Of a stretch of DNA of 64,000 nucleotides, positions 8,447 through 16,095 are shown in pieces (position 1 is the stretch's first letter; each line of letters begins with the position of its first letter). Position numbers and translations under genes: made by a program. The stretch spans positions 2,046,001 through 2,110,000 of the forward strand of contig NZ_RAPV01000001.1 in the NCBI RefSeq assembly GCF_003610295.1. Reading direction: 5' to 3'. The stretch comes from Paraburkholderia sp. BL23I1N1 (lineage in GTDB: Bacteria; Pseudomonadota; Gammaproteobacteria; Burkholderiales; Burkholderiaceae). The notes beneath the pieces were generated by a model. The model was not told where the DNA came from. It saw nothing but the letters and a program-made list of their open reading frames with translations, and did not search any database.

Positions 8447-8520
8447 GAACCGCCGTGTACGGACCCGTACGCACGGTGGTGTGGGAGGGGTCGGGCCGCG
8501 AGGCCTGCCCCTATCCCGAT
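8447..8520 (+). ncRNA. Domains V and VI of the outer group II intron, copy A
   Basis: Domain V (about 8447-8480) pairs ACCGCCGT with ACGGTGGT, has a two-base CG bulge and a distal GTACGG/CCGTAC hairpin. The C-G-C triad with the G.U pair is the form known from IIC introns. Domain VI pairs GGGAGGGG with CCCC-TA-TCCC, leaving A8513 bulged eight bases from the AT end, as expected for a branch point. Confidence 0.8.
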
Positions 8521-8554
8521 TTGTCAAGATAGCCAGTAAGCCTAACCATTCGGC

Positions 8555-8596
8555 CGAATGGTCGACGCCGAATGGTCGACGCCGAATGGTCGACGC
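8555..8596 (+). repeat. Three tandem copies of a 14-bp repeat
   Basis: The unit CGAATGGTCGACGC occurs three times head to tail, followed by a degenerate fourth (CGGATCTCGACGC). It lies between the intron end and a small membrane-protein gene. Each unit contains the palindrome GTCGAC. Function unknown. Confidence 0.9.
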
Positions 8597-8659
8597 CGGA
8601 TCTCGACGCTACGATGGTGCACATCCTGACTAACGGTGACTGCACTATGGTGAGCTTCG

Positions 8660-9109
8660 ATGAATCTATTTTCCTGGATGTTGCTGAATCTTGGCGTGCC
8701 GATTATCGGCCCGATCTTTACGCTAGCGCTCGTCGCCCCCACGCACGGCTGGCGCGTCGCGAAGGCGTTGATCGCTGCATCCGTGAAGGACGGCCAACTG
8801 TTCTGGTGTGCGATCGGGCTGTGCGCGGCCGCGGTTTATGAAGCGGTGACTGCGCTGGAGCGGGGAAGTGGCGTGGTGGCTACTCTGGCGTTTACCATTA
8901 CCGGGTTCTGCGTGCTGGCGTTCGGCTGTTCGACGATCGTGATGTCGTCTCTCGTCAATACTCATCTTGAGCAGGCGGCCATGCGCATTTGTGATAGACA
9001 GAAACGGTTGGTTGCAGGGGCGTTGTCGCGCGTGGCAATCGGGGTCTCGATTTTTGCAACATCCATCGCTGCCATTCTGTTTGTAATCCTACACGTGCGC
9101 CTGATTTAG
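8660..9109 (+). CDS. Small integral membrane protein of unknown function
   Basis: A 149-residue protein with four hydrophobic stretches (about residues 5-27, 45-65, 72-98 and 120-145), consistent with an inner-membrane protein with four helices. I recognise no domain. The ATG at 8660 follows a weak 'GGTGAG'. Before the retroelement inserted, this gene would have lain directly downstream of metC. A longer overlapping frame at 8572 runs through the tandem repeats and is unlikely. Confidence 0.6.
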   Translation: MNLFSWMLLNLGVPIIGPIFTLALVAPTHGWRVAKALIAASVKDGQLFWCAIGLCAAAVYEAVTALERGSGVVATLAFTITGFCVLAFGCSTIVMSSLVNTHLEQAAMRICDRQKRLVAGALSRVAIGVSIFATSIAAILFVILHVRLI

Positions 9110-9159
9110 ATTTTTTAGATAACGTAGGTTTTATACTGATCTACTTACGGGAGGCACTC

Positions 9160-9282
9160 ATGCACAAACTTTTTACGTTTCTGGAATCTGACGAAAATTA
9201 CGCCCGTTTTCTGAAGTGGGCGAGCGTCGTCATAGTTGTCGCTGGGATCTACACGTTGGGCGTGCTCGTAATAGGCTTCTGA
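9160..9282 (+). CDS. Very small single-span membrane protein (40 residues)
   Basis: This short frame encodes 40 residues beginning 'MHKLFTFLESDENYARFLKW' and continuing into one hydrophobic helix (about residues 20-39), ending 'LVIGF'. A strong ribosome-binding site (CGGGAGG) lies five bases before the ATG. A TATACT hexamer at 9132 could be a -10 box. The charged start plus one C-terminal helix is typical of small regulatory membrane proteins. The sequence resembles nothing I can name. It follows the 149-residue membrane protein on the same strand, 50 bases downstream. Confidence 0.6.
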   Translation: MHKLFTFLESDENYARFLKWASVVIVVAGIYTLGVLVIGF

Positions 9283-9301
9283 ACAAATAGCGCGCATGTC
9301 T

Positions 9302-9330
9302 GCGCTGGCCACCTTTGCACCGGCCAGCGC
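9302..9330. terminator. Strong hairpin between convergent genes, possible terminator
   Basis: GCGCTGGCC and GGCCAGCGC form a perfect 9-bp stem with an 11-base loop, placed between the small membrane ORF and the convergent serB. Neither side has a T-run, so it may only stabilise mRNA ends or assist termination. Confidence 0.45.
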
Positions 9331-9342
9331 GAATTCAAAGCT

Positions 9343-10182
9343 TCAGAACAAACGCAGCAACCCATCCAGCCCAACGTGGTTGAACGCCACACTGGCTGCT
9401 TCGCGGACCACCGGCTTCGCGCGGAATGCAACCGAAAGTCCCGCTGCGGCCATCATTTTCAGATCGTTTGAACCGTCGCCCATCGCAATCGCACGGGTCG
9501 GCTCGATGCCCAGTTGGGCGCACGTTTCGCGCAGTGTGCGCGCCTTCACGTCGGCGTTGACGATCTCGCCGATTACATTGCCGGTCAATTTGCCATCAAC
9601 GATTTCGAGCGTGTTCGCATGCGTGAAATCGAGGCCGAGCCTGGTTTTTAGCTTCTCGGTGAAGAATGTGAATCCACCGGATACCAGCAGCGTTTTCAAT
9701 CCCGCCGCTTTCGCGCCGGCCAGCATCTGCTCGGCGCCAGACGAGAGTTGCAACCGCTCTTCATAAACGCGTTCGAGCGCGCCGGCGTCAAGTCCCTTGA
9801 GCAGTGCCACGCGGCGCGTCAGGCTTTCGTTGAAGTCGTTGATTTCACCGCGCATCGACGCTTCGGTGATCGCGGCAACTTCGGTTTTCAACCCGCAGAA
9901 GTCGGCGATTTCATCGATGCACTCGATCGTGATCAGCGTCGAATCCATGTCCATCGCGACGAGGCCGAAGTCACGCAACTGGCGGCCGGGTTCCACAAAC
10001 GCGTAGTCCAGTTGATGCGTGCTGCAATAGACCTCGAGGTCGGCGCGCTGCGCAATGTTTGCGTCGGCAATGCGAATCGCGTTCGGGGCGATGACGGCGG
10101 CGCGCGAGCCACGCGCGAGCGCGATGAGTGTTTTGTGGTGGTCGGCGGAAAGGGGCGCGGTGCTTTGGATGACGAGGTTCAT
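9343..10182 (-). CDS. serB: Phosphoserine phosphatase SerB
   Basis: A 279-residue HAD-family phosphatase. The nucleophile motif DMDST is at 78-82 (Asp78 nucleophile, Asp80 general acid). The second motif is 'LLVSGGFTFF', and the metal-binding motif is 'AMGDGSNDLKMM'. The N-terminal 75 residues form an ACT-like region seen in longer SerB proteins. It makes L-serine from phosphoserine, the last step of serine synthesis. The reading frame extends upstream to 10347, but the ATG at 10182 starts the recognisable protein. The gene converges with the small membrane ORFs and diverges from the P450 gene. Confidence 0.92.
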   Translation of the reverse strand: MNLVIQSTAPLSADHHKTLIALARGSRAAVIAPNAIRIADANIAQRADLEVYCSTHQLDYAFVEPGRQLRDFGLVAMDMDSTLITIECIDEIADFCGLKTEVAAITEASMRGEINDFNESLTRRVALLKGLDAGALERVYEERLQLSSGAEQMLAGAKAAGLKTLLVSGGFTFFTEKLKTRLGLDFTHANTLEIVDGKLTGNVIGEIVNADVKARTLRETCAQLGIEPTRAIAMGDGSNDLKMMAAAGLSVAFRAKPVVREAASVAFNHVGLDGLLRLF

Positions 10183-10497
10183 GGACGACGCGGTAACGCA
10201 GAAAAGGACGGGCGCGCGGCTCGCGCGGAAAATCCCGCCATTGTAACGGTTCGGCGGCCCGCGGCCCGCGGGAGCACCTGACAACCGATCTGCCTGAAAC
10301 CTGTCATGCAGCCCGCCGCGTGCTCCGCCAGGCAATCCACCGTGCAATCATCAGGCGCCCACGTCATACTGACGCTTCGAACGACGCCCCGCAGCCCATC
10401 GAGCCTGTCGAGCCCGCCGCGCCTATAAGACGCGTGGCACACCGCACACGGCACGCATTGGCACCAGCGAAACGGCGCACCACCACGGAGACAAGTC
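10183..10497. other. Intergenic region between divergent serB and P450
   Basis: About 315 bases without a convincing gene. It should hold the promoters of serB (leftward) and of the P450 (rightward). A GC-rich 'GCGGCCCGCGGCCCGCGGG' palindromic patch lies near 10253. A TATAAG at about 10423 is a possible -10 box for the P450, but no matching -35 was seen. Confidence 0.4.
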
Positions 10498-11745
10498 ATG
10501 CCCCCCGCGACCGCCAGCGACGCGTCCACCCTTGCGCGCGATTTCGATCTGCGCCATCTGAGCCCCGCGTTCTATGCCGATCCGTACCCGGTCTACCACG
10601 CACTGCGTACCCATGAGCCGGTCAAGCGCATGCCGGACGGCTCGCTGTTCCTGACGCGTTTTCGCGACGTGCAAGCGGTCTACCGCGACCCGAAAACCTT
10701 CAGCTCCGACAAGACCGTCGAGTTCAAGCCGAAGTACGGCGACTCGCCGCTCTACACCCATCACACCACCAGTCTCGTCTTCAACGATCCACCGCGTCAC
10801 ACGCGGGTGCGCAAGCTGATTGCCGGCGCGCTGACGGCACGTGCGATCGCGGCCATGGAGCCGGGGCTGATCCGCCTCGTCGATGGCTTGCTCGATGCTG
10901 CCGCGGCGCGTGGCCGGATCGACCTGATTGGCGGGTTCGCGTCGGCGATTCCGGTCGAGATCATCGGTAATCTGCTGGATGTGCCGCATGCCGAGCGCGA
11001 GCCGTTGCGCGACTGGTCGCTGGCGATACTCGGCGCGCTCGAGCCGTCGCTGAACGAGGCGCAGCTGGAACGGGGAAACCGCGCGGTCAGCGAATTCGTC
11101 GACTATTTGCGCGATCTGGTGACGCGGCGCCGACGCGAACCTGGCGATCCGCAGCACGATGTGCTGACGCGCCTGATTCAGGGCGAGCAGGGTGGCGAGC
11201 AGTTATCTGAAACTGAACTGCTGCAAAACTGCATCTTCATCCTGAATGCCGGTCATGAGACCACTACGAATCTGATCGGCAACGGTCTCGTTACGCTCAC
11301 CGACTGGCCGGAGCAACGCGCCGCGTTGCTGCGCGAACCGTCGCTAATCGAGCCGGCGATCGAGGAGTGTTTGCGGTTCGAGAGCTCGAATCAGCTCGGC
11401 AACCGGATGACAACGGTCGACACGGAGATCGGCGGCGTCGCGGTGGTGCGCGGCACGCCCGTTACGCTGTGCATCGGCGCGGCCAATCGCGACCCGGCGC
11501 AGTTCGCGGAACCCGACCGCTTCGACATCCGCCGCGATCCGAACCGGCATCTGGCGTTCGGCTTCGGCATTCATCAGTGCGCGGGATTGTCGCTTGCGCG
11601 ACTCGAGGCGCGCATTGCCATCGGACGCTTCGTGCAGCGTTTTCCGGCGTATCGGCTCGACGGCGAACCAACGCGCGGCGGACGCGTGCGGTTTCGCGGC
11701 TTCGCGGCGGTGCCGGTGGAACTGGAGCCGGCGAGCGGCAGTTGA
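10498..11745 (+). CDS. Cytochrome P450 (class I bacterial type)
   Basis: A 415-residue soluble P450. The I-helix oxygen-binding motif AGHETT is at 251-256, the ExxR pair is Glu290/Arg293, and the heme loop is 'FGFGIHQCAG' with heme-ligand Cys361. There is no membrane anchor and no fused reductase domain. Such enzymes need an external ferredoxin and ferredoxin reductase, neither of which is next to it. The substrate cannot be told from the sequence; it resembles the CYP107-type P450s common in Burkholderia. The ATG follows 'CGGAGACAAGTC'. The gene may be co-transcribed with the polymerase-domain gene downstream. Confidence 0.92.
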   Translation: MPPATASDASTLARDFDLRHLSPAFYADPYPVYHALRTHEPVKRMPDGSLFLTRFRDVQAVYRDPKTFSSDKTVEFKPKYGDSPLYTHHTTSLVFNDPPRHTRVRKLIAGALTARAIAAMEPGLIRLVDGLLDAAAARGRIDLIGGFASAIPVEIIGNLLDVPHAEREPLRDWSLAILGALEPSLNEAQLERGNRAVSEFVDYLRDLVTRRRREPGDPQHDVLTRLIQGEQGGEQLSETELLQNCIFILNAGHETTTNLIGNGLVTLTDWPEQRAALLREPSLIEPAIEECLRFESSNQLGNRMTTVDTEIGGVAVVRGTPVTLCIGAANRDPAQFAEPDRFDIRRDPNRHLAFGFGIHQCAGLSLARLEARIAIGRFVQRFPAYRLDGEPTRGGRVRFRGFAAVPVELEPASGS

Positions 11746-11837
11746 CGAGCATCGGTTGATAGGCGTCGTTCGTGAGTCTGCGCAACGACAAACCGGCGCG
11801 GCAGATCATCAGGGAAGACCCCCGTCAAGGAGCCGAC

Positions 11838-12932
11838 GTGCGAGAGAAAACTGAAACCGCGCCCGATACCGTGCCGAAGAAACGCACGACGAGAAGGGCC
11901 GTCGAGCCGCTCGCGGCCAAGCCCGTTGAAAAAAGTGCAGCGAAGACGTCGGCCAAAAACACGCCAGCAGCAAAGTTGGCAGCAACCAAAACACCGGCAG
12001 CAAAAGCCACCGCGACGAAATCAAAAACCACCGCGACGCGTGTCGACGTCGCCGGCGTGCGCGTGTCCCATCCCGACCGCATCATCGACAAAAGCACCGG
12101 CATCCGCAAAATCGACCTCGTGCAGTACTACGAAGCGGTCGCCGACTGGATGCTGCCGCATCTGCAGGACCGGCCGGTGTCGCTGGTGCGCGCGCCCGAG
12201 GACATCGGCGGTGAGCTGTTTTTCCAGAAGCACAGCCAGAAGCTGTCGATTCCCAATGTCACGCAGCATCCCGGACTCGACCCCTGCCATCCGGCGCTGA
12301 TCACCGTCGACACGCTCAAGGCTCTCGTCGGCGCGGCGCAAATGGGCACCGTCGAATTTCATACGTGGAATGCCCTGGTGTCGAACATCGAAAAGCCCGA
12401 TCGCATGGTGTTCGATCTCGACCCCGGTGCGTCGCTCGGTTGGGAGCGGATGATCGAGGCCGCTCAACTGACGCGCTCGCTGCTCGAAGAACTCGGCCTG
12501 GTCTCATTCTGCAAGACGAGTGGCGGCAAGGGGTTCCATGTGCTGGTACCGCTCGCGAAGCACGCCGGCTGGGACGAAGTGAAGGTGTTCTCACAAGCGG
12601 TCGCGCGGCATATGGCGACGGCGTTGCCCAAGTACTTCAGCGCGAAAATGGGTGCGCAGAATCGCAAGCAGAAAATCTTTGTCGATTACCTGCGCAACAG
12701 TCGCGGCTCGAGCACGGTGTCCGCATTTTCGGCCCGCGCGCGGCCGGGCCTGGGTGTTTCCGTGCCGCTCTCATGGGACGAAGTCGCCAATACGACGAGC
12801 GGCGATCAATGGACCATCGAGAACGTGCGCGAGCGTCTCCAGGATATTAAGCGCGACCCGTGGGCAGACTACGCGAAGACGCGTCAGCGCATTACGGCGG
12901 CAATGAAGAAACGTCTGGATGAGGCGGAGTGA
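11838..12932 (+). CDS. ligD: Stand-alone LigD-type primase-polymerase domain protein
   Basis: About 364 residues. The first 75 or so are a low-complexity Lys/Ala/Thr tail, probably a disordered DNA-binding extension. The rest is the archaeo-eukaryotic primase fold of the polymerase domain of bacterial DNA ligase D. Visible marks are 'GVRVSHPDRIID', the metal-binding 'VFDLDPG', and 'SGGKGFHVLVPL'. In non-homologous end joining this domain fills and extends broken ends together with Ku. No ligase or phosphoesterase domain is fused and no ku gene is near. The GTG at 11838 has AAGGAG just upstream; an upstream GTG at 11772 is possible. Confidence 0.83.
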   Translation: MREKTETAPDTVPKKRTTRRAVEPLAAKPVEKSAAKTSAKNTPAAKLAATKTPAAKATATKSKTTATRVDVAGVRVSHPDRIIDKSTGIRKIDLVQYYEAVADWMLPHLQDRPVSLVRAPEDIGGELFFQKHSQKLSIPNVTQHPGLDPCHPALITVDTLKALVGAAQMGTVEFHTWNALVSNIEKPDRMVFDLDPGASLGWERMIEAAQLTRSLLEELGLVSFCKTSGGKGFHVLVPLAKHAGWDEVKVFSQAVARHMATALPKYFSAKMGAQNRKQKIFVDYLRNSRGSSTVSAFSARARPGLGVSVPLSWDEVANTTSGDQWTIENVRERLQDIKRDPWADYAKTRQRITAAMKKRLDEAE

Positions 12933-12995
12933 CCGCGATCCTGTCAGCCTCATTCAAAAGCAACGACTTTCATTTCGACACTCCTGCACTCCGGC

Positions 12996-13973
12996 TCATT
13001 CCGGCTCAGCATCCCAATAAGGCGGATCGCCGAAATGCGCGGCAAGGAACTCGATGAACGCCAATGTTTTCGGCGGCACGAACGCCCGGCTGGGATACAC
13101 CGCCCAGATCGCCACCTTCTCCGCGAGGGGATAGGTGTCGAGCACGCTCACCAGTTCGCCGCTGCGCAGATACGGCGCCACGTCCCAGGTCGATTTGAGC
13201 GCGATGCCGAAGCCGGCCAGCAAGGCGTCGCGAATGACCTCACCGTTGTCGACGACGAGGCGTCCGCTCACGCGAACGTCGAGCGGACCGGCGGGCGTCA
13301 CAAATGCCCAGTCGCGCTGGTCCGACAGGATCATGCATTCGTGCTGTGCGAGGTCCGAAGGATGGTGCGGCGTCCCACGCGCGGCGAGGTAAGCAGGCGC
13401 GGCGCACAGCACGCGGCGGTTCACGGCCAGGCGCCGCGCCACCAGCGACGAATCCTTGAGCACACCGACGCGGATCGCCACGTCGATACCCGCATCGATC
13501 AGATCGACCACCTGGTCTGTCAGACGCAGATCGACGCTCACGCCGGGATAGCGTCGCAGAAATTCGCTGATCACCGGCGATATGTGCTGCCGTCCGAACG
13601 ACGACGGCATCGACACCCGCAAGCGCCCTTGCGGCTCGGCCCGCGCGCGGCCCACCGAGGCGCGCGCGGCATCGGCCGCATCGAGCAGCGCCTGGGCGCG
13701 TGTCATAAACACTTCGCCGTCCTGCGTGAGACTGATGCGACGGGTGGTTCGATGCAACAGGCGCGCGCCGAGGCGCTTTTCCAGTTGTGCGATGCGCGAG
13801 CTCGCCACCGCCGCCGACAGGCCGAATTCGCGGCCCGCTGCCGACACATTGGCGAGCAGGGCGGCCCGCACGAACAGGGCGACGTCGAGCAGATCGAGCC
13901 GTTCCCGCTCGCCGGACGAGGGTTTGATGGCAGGTTCTGCGGCGGATTTTGCGAGATCGTCAGGATGGTCCAT
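12996..13973 (-). CDS. LysR-family transcriptional regulator
   Basis: A 325-residue regulator: N-terminal winged helix-turn-helix (about 20-85, 'FGLSAAVASSRIAQLEKRLG', ending in 'RTTRRISLTQDG'), then a two-lobed effector-binding domain. It is of the CrgA-like subgroup that often controls a neighbouring oxidoreductase. It is transcribed divergently from the zinc-type oxidoreductase gene at 14136, and the 160-base gap between them is the obvious operator region. The start could also be at 13988, five codons upstream. The effector is unknown. Confidence 0.88.
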   Translation of the reverse strand: MDHPDDLAKSAAEPAIKPSSGERERLDLLDVALFVRAALLANVSAAGREFGLSAAVASSRIAQLEKRLGARLLHRTTRRISLTQDGEVFMTRAQALLDAADAARASVGRARAEPQGRLRVSMPSSFGRQHISPVISEFLRRYPGVSVDLRLTDQVVDLIDAGIDVAIRVGVLKDSSLVARRLAVNRRVLCAAPAYLAARGTPHHPSDLAQHECMILSDQRDWAFVTPAGPLDVRVSGRLVVDNGEVIRDALLAGFGIALKSTWDVAPYLRSGELVSVLDTYPLAEKVAIWAVYPSRAFVPPKTLAFIEFLAAHFGDPPYWDAEPE

Positions 13974-14135
13974 TCTTCTGAAATTCAAAAAGATGTTTCA
14001 GCCATTATGATGGTTTTATGAGATTAAGAACCCCTTTAGGATGACGCCAATGCGATCGATTGGCCCGCACGGCAAGAGGCGCCGCCGGCAACGATCGCCG
14101 GTTTCTCAATCTCATCTGAAACAACAGGAGCTGTG

Positions 14136-15152
14136 ATGAAAGCCGTAGGTCTCCATCGCTATTTGCCGATCGATCATGCTGAGTCCCTGATCGACATCGA
14201 CATTCCCCAACCCGAAGCCACCGGCCGCGATCTGCTGGTGAAGGTCGAAGCCATCTCCGTCAATCCGGTCGACGCCAAGGTGCGCGCCCCCAAAGACACC
14301 GTCGAGAAAGCGCCGCGCGTGCTGGGTTGGGACGCTGCCGGCACCGTCGTGGCAGTCGGCCCGTATGTGACGCTGTTCAAGGTCGGCGACCCGGTTTTCT
14401 ATGCGGGCAGCATCACGAGACCGGGCGCGAATAGCGAGTTTCATCTGGTCGACGAGCGCATTGCCGGGCGCAAGCCGGCGTCGCTCAATTTCACACACGC
14501 AGCCGCACTGCCGTTGACCGCGATCACGGCCTGGGAGGCGCTCTTCAACCGCCTCGGCGTGTCGGCGCAAGGCGCGGACGAGGGCCGCACCGTGCTGATC
14601 GTCGGCGGGGCGGGCGGGGTCGGCTCGATCGGCATCCAGCTGGCCAAACAACTGGCGAAGCTGAAAGTGATCGCGAGCGCCTCGCGTCCTGAATCGGCGA
14701 AGTGGGCGACGGAGTTGGGTGCGGATCATATCGTCGATCATTTCGGCGATATGCCCGCGCAGCTGAAAAAACTCGGCATCGACCAGGTCGATTACGTGCT
14801 GATCTTCAACGATACCGACCGGAATTTCCCGGCAGCCGCCGAAGTGATCAAGCCGCAGGGTGGCATTTGTTCGATTGTCGAAAACAGCCAGCCGGTGCCG
14901 GTTGAATTGTTGAAGGCGAAAAGCGCCGCGTTCCACTGGGAGTTCATGTTCACGCGTTCGATGTTCGGCACGCCGGACATGATCGAACAGCATAAGCTGC
15001 TGACCGAAGTGGCGCGTCTCGTCGATGCGGGCACGTTGCGCACGACGGTCGGTCAGGATCTCGGCACGATCAACGCCGAGAATCTGCGTCGCGCGCATCG
15101 GCTGCTCGAAGACGGGCGCGCGATCGGCAAGCTGGTTCTGACGGGTTTCTAA
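14136..15152 (+). CDS. Zinc-type alcohol dehydrogenase-like / quinone oxidoreductase family protein
   Basis: A 338-residue medium-chain dehydrogenase/reductase. The N-terminal GroES-like domain contains 'VNPVDAKVR' and 'LGWDAAGTVVAVG'. The nucleotide-binding fold has 'VGGAGGVGSIGIQLAKQL' (about 157-174). The zinc ligands of true alcohol dehydrogenases are absent, so it is probably an NADPH-dependent quinone or enone reductase. The ATG at 14136 follows CAGGAG; a GTG one codon earlier overlaps. It is divergent from a LysR regulator, which probably induces it, perhaps in response to an electrophile or quinone. Confidence 0.85.
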   Translation: MKAVGLHRYLPIDHAESLIDIDIPQPEATGRDLLVKVEAISVNPVDAKVRAPKDTVEKAPRVLGWDAAGTVVAVGPYVTLFKVGDPVFYAGSITRPGANSEFHLVDERIAGRKPASLNFTHAAALPLTAITAWEALFNRLGVSAQGADEGRTVLIVGGAGGVGSIGIQLAKQLAKLKVIASASRPESAKWATELGADHIVDHFGDMPAQLKKLGIDQVDYVLIFNDTDRNFPAAAEVIKPQGGICSIVENSQPVPVELLKAKSAAFHWEFMFTRSMFGTPDMIEQHKLLTEVARLVDAGTLRTTVGQDLGTINAENLRRAHRLLEDGRAIGKLVLTGF

Positions 15153-15442
15153 ACCGCGCAGGGTTTGCACCGGGTTGGGTGGTGCTGTCGGATCGCTCGC
15201 GCAGAAAACGCCTCATTGCAAGCGGGGTAACACCCGATTCGTATGAGGCGCGCGCGGCGCCGCTTGGCGGTAGACTGGTGGGGCATCATGCTAAAACAGT
15301 TGCGTGTCTCGCGGCCCGTCTGGCCGGGCTTCAACCCGGCATCGATCAGGCGTCAAGCAGGCGTCAATCAGACTTCGGTCGGGCGGTGCATTGGCGGCAG
15401 CGCCAAAGCGAGCGCGCAGCGGCACAACAACGAGGTGACAGT

Positions 15443-16006
15443 ATGAGCTCCAGCTTCAAACTCTCCGCCGTGTCAGTTGTCGCTACTCTCGCGTGCGCGC
15501 TCGCGCCCGGCATGCTTGTGACGGCGGCCCACGCGGCCACGCCGATCACGGTGACGTCACAGTCCGCGCTCGACGGTCCGATCCGATACACGGTCCGCGT
15601 CACGTCGAAACAGTTTGGCAATTCACAGGAAACGCGCACGATCCGCTCCGGCGAATCGGACGACTTCACGTGGAAAACTGTGCCGCCGGGCGGCCCCGTC
15701 CCTGCGGCGGATAGTTGCCCGAATTATTCGTCTCTCCCGACCGATACCAACGGCGCAATGATTCGCCAGACGCAGATCCGCTTTGCACCGGTCGTTGCGA
15801 GTGACGGCACCGCGTCCGTGCAATTGAGTTTTCAGGCGCAGACGCCGCACGGTGTCAAGACAGTGACGAGCGGCGGCAAAACGCTCAAGTGTCCGAACAC
15901 CGTGTCCGTCAGCCAGATTCTGCGTTTTACGATGCCGACCAACGGCAGCACGAAAACGCTGACGCTCAATGACGGCACTGAAGTGGCGGTCACGGCGAAG
16001 CGTTGA
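15443..16006 (+). CDS. Secreted protein of unknown function
   Basis: A 187-residue protein with a clear signal peptide (hydrophobic stretch about residues 8-28, cleavage near 'AAHA'). The mature part is rich in Thr, Ser and Val and looks like a beta-strand fold. It has a cysteine at 'DSCPNYS' and another at 'LKCPNT', which could form a disulfide in the periplasm. I recall related Burkholderia proteins being grouped as DUF6013, but I cannot verify it. The reading frame is open from 15179, but the ATG at 15443 follows 'GAGGTGACAGT' and starts the signal peptide. The preceding 290 bases contain a short 'CAGGCGTCAA' repeat and no gene. Confidence 0.7.
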   Translation: MSSSFKLSAVSVVATLACALAPGMLVTAAHAATPITVTSQSALDGPIRYTVRVTSKQFGNSQETRTIRSGESDDFTWKTVPPGGPVPAADSCPNYSSLPTDTNGAMIRQTQIRFAPVVASDGTASVQLSFQAQTPHGVKTVTSGGKTLKCPNTVSVSQILRFTMPTNGSTKTLTLNDGTEVAVTAKR

Positions 16007-16095
16007 GGGTTGCGCGACGTGAAAGATGGGCAGGCCTGCGAACAGGCGACGCAAGCTGCGTCGCCTCGCGCATCTGTTTGGCCCCTTCAACGCTG

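Larger units (their letters stand above)
4629..8520 (+). mobile_element. Outer group II intron (class C-like) of a nested twintron, copy A
   Basis: The element starts with the group II 5' consensus GTGCG and a 'GGGGGTGTGAGTCCCC' hairpin. It ends in a domain V/VI pair finishing in AT at 8520. Its domain V triad is read as CGC, as in class IIC ribozymes. The 5' flank is the T-tract of the metC terminator ('GGGTTTTTTATT'), the classical IIC target. The 3' flank begins with T. Its own RT is at 7064-8431. A second intron (4978-7002) interrupts it just after 'GTCAGCAGAGGGCATA', so the outer intron alone would be about 1.87 kb. An almost identical element is at 56953-60844. Boundaries come from comparing the two copies and from intron-end consensus. 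Confidence 0.82.

Noticed and set aside
4629..8520. Reading the two RT genes as one retron, DGR or phage-defence RT system
   Set aside because: Both RTs have group II maturase domains and each is followed by a group II domain V/VI; no retron ncRNA, variable repeat or defence partner is present.
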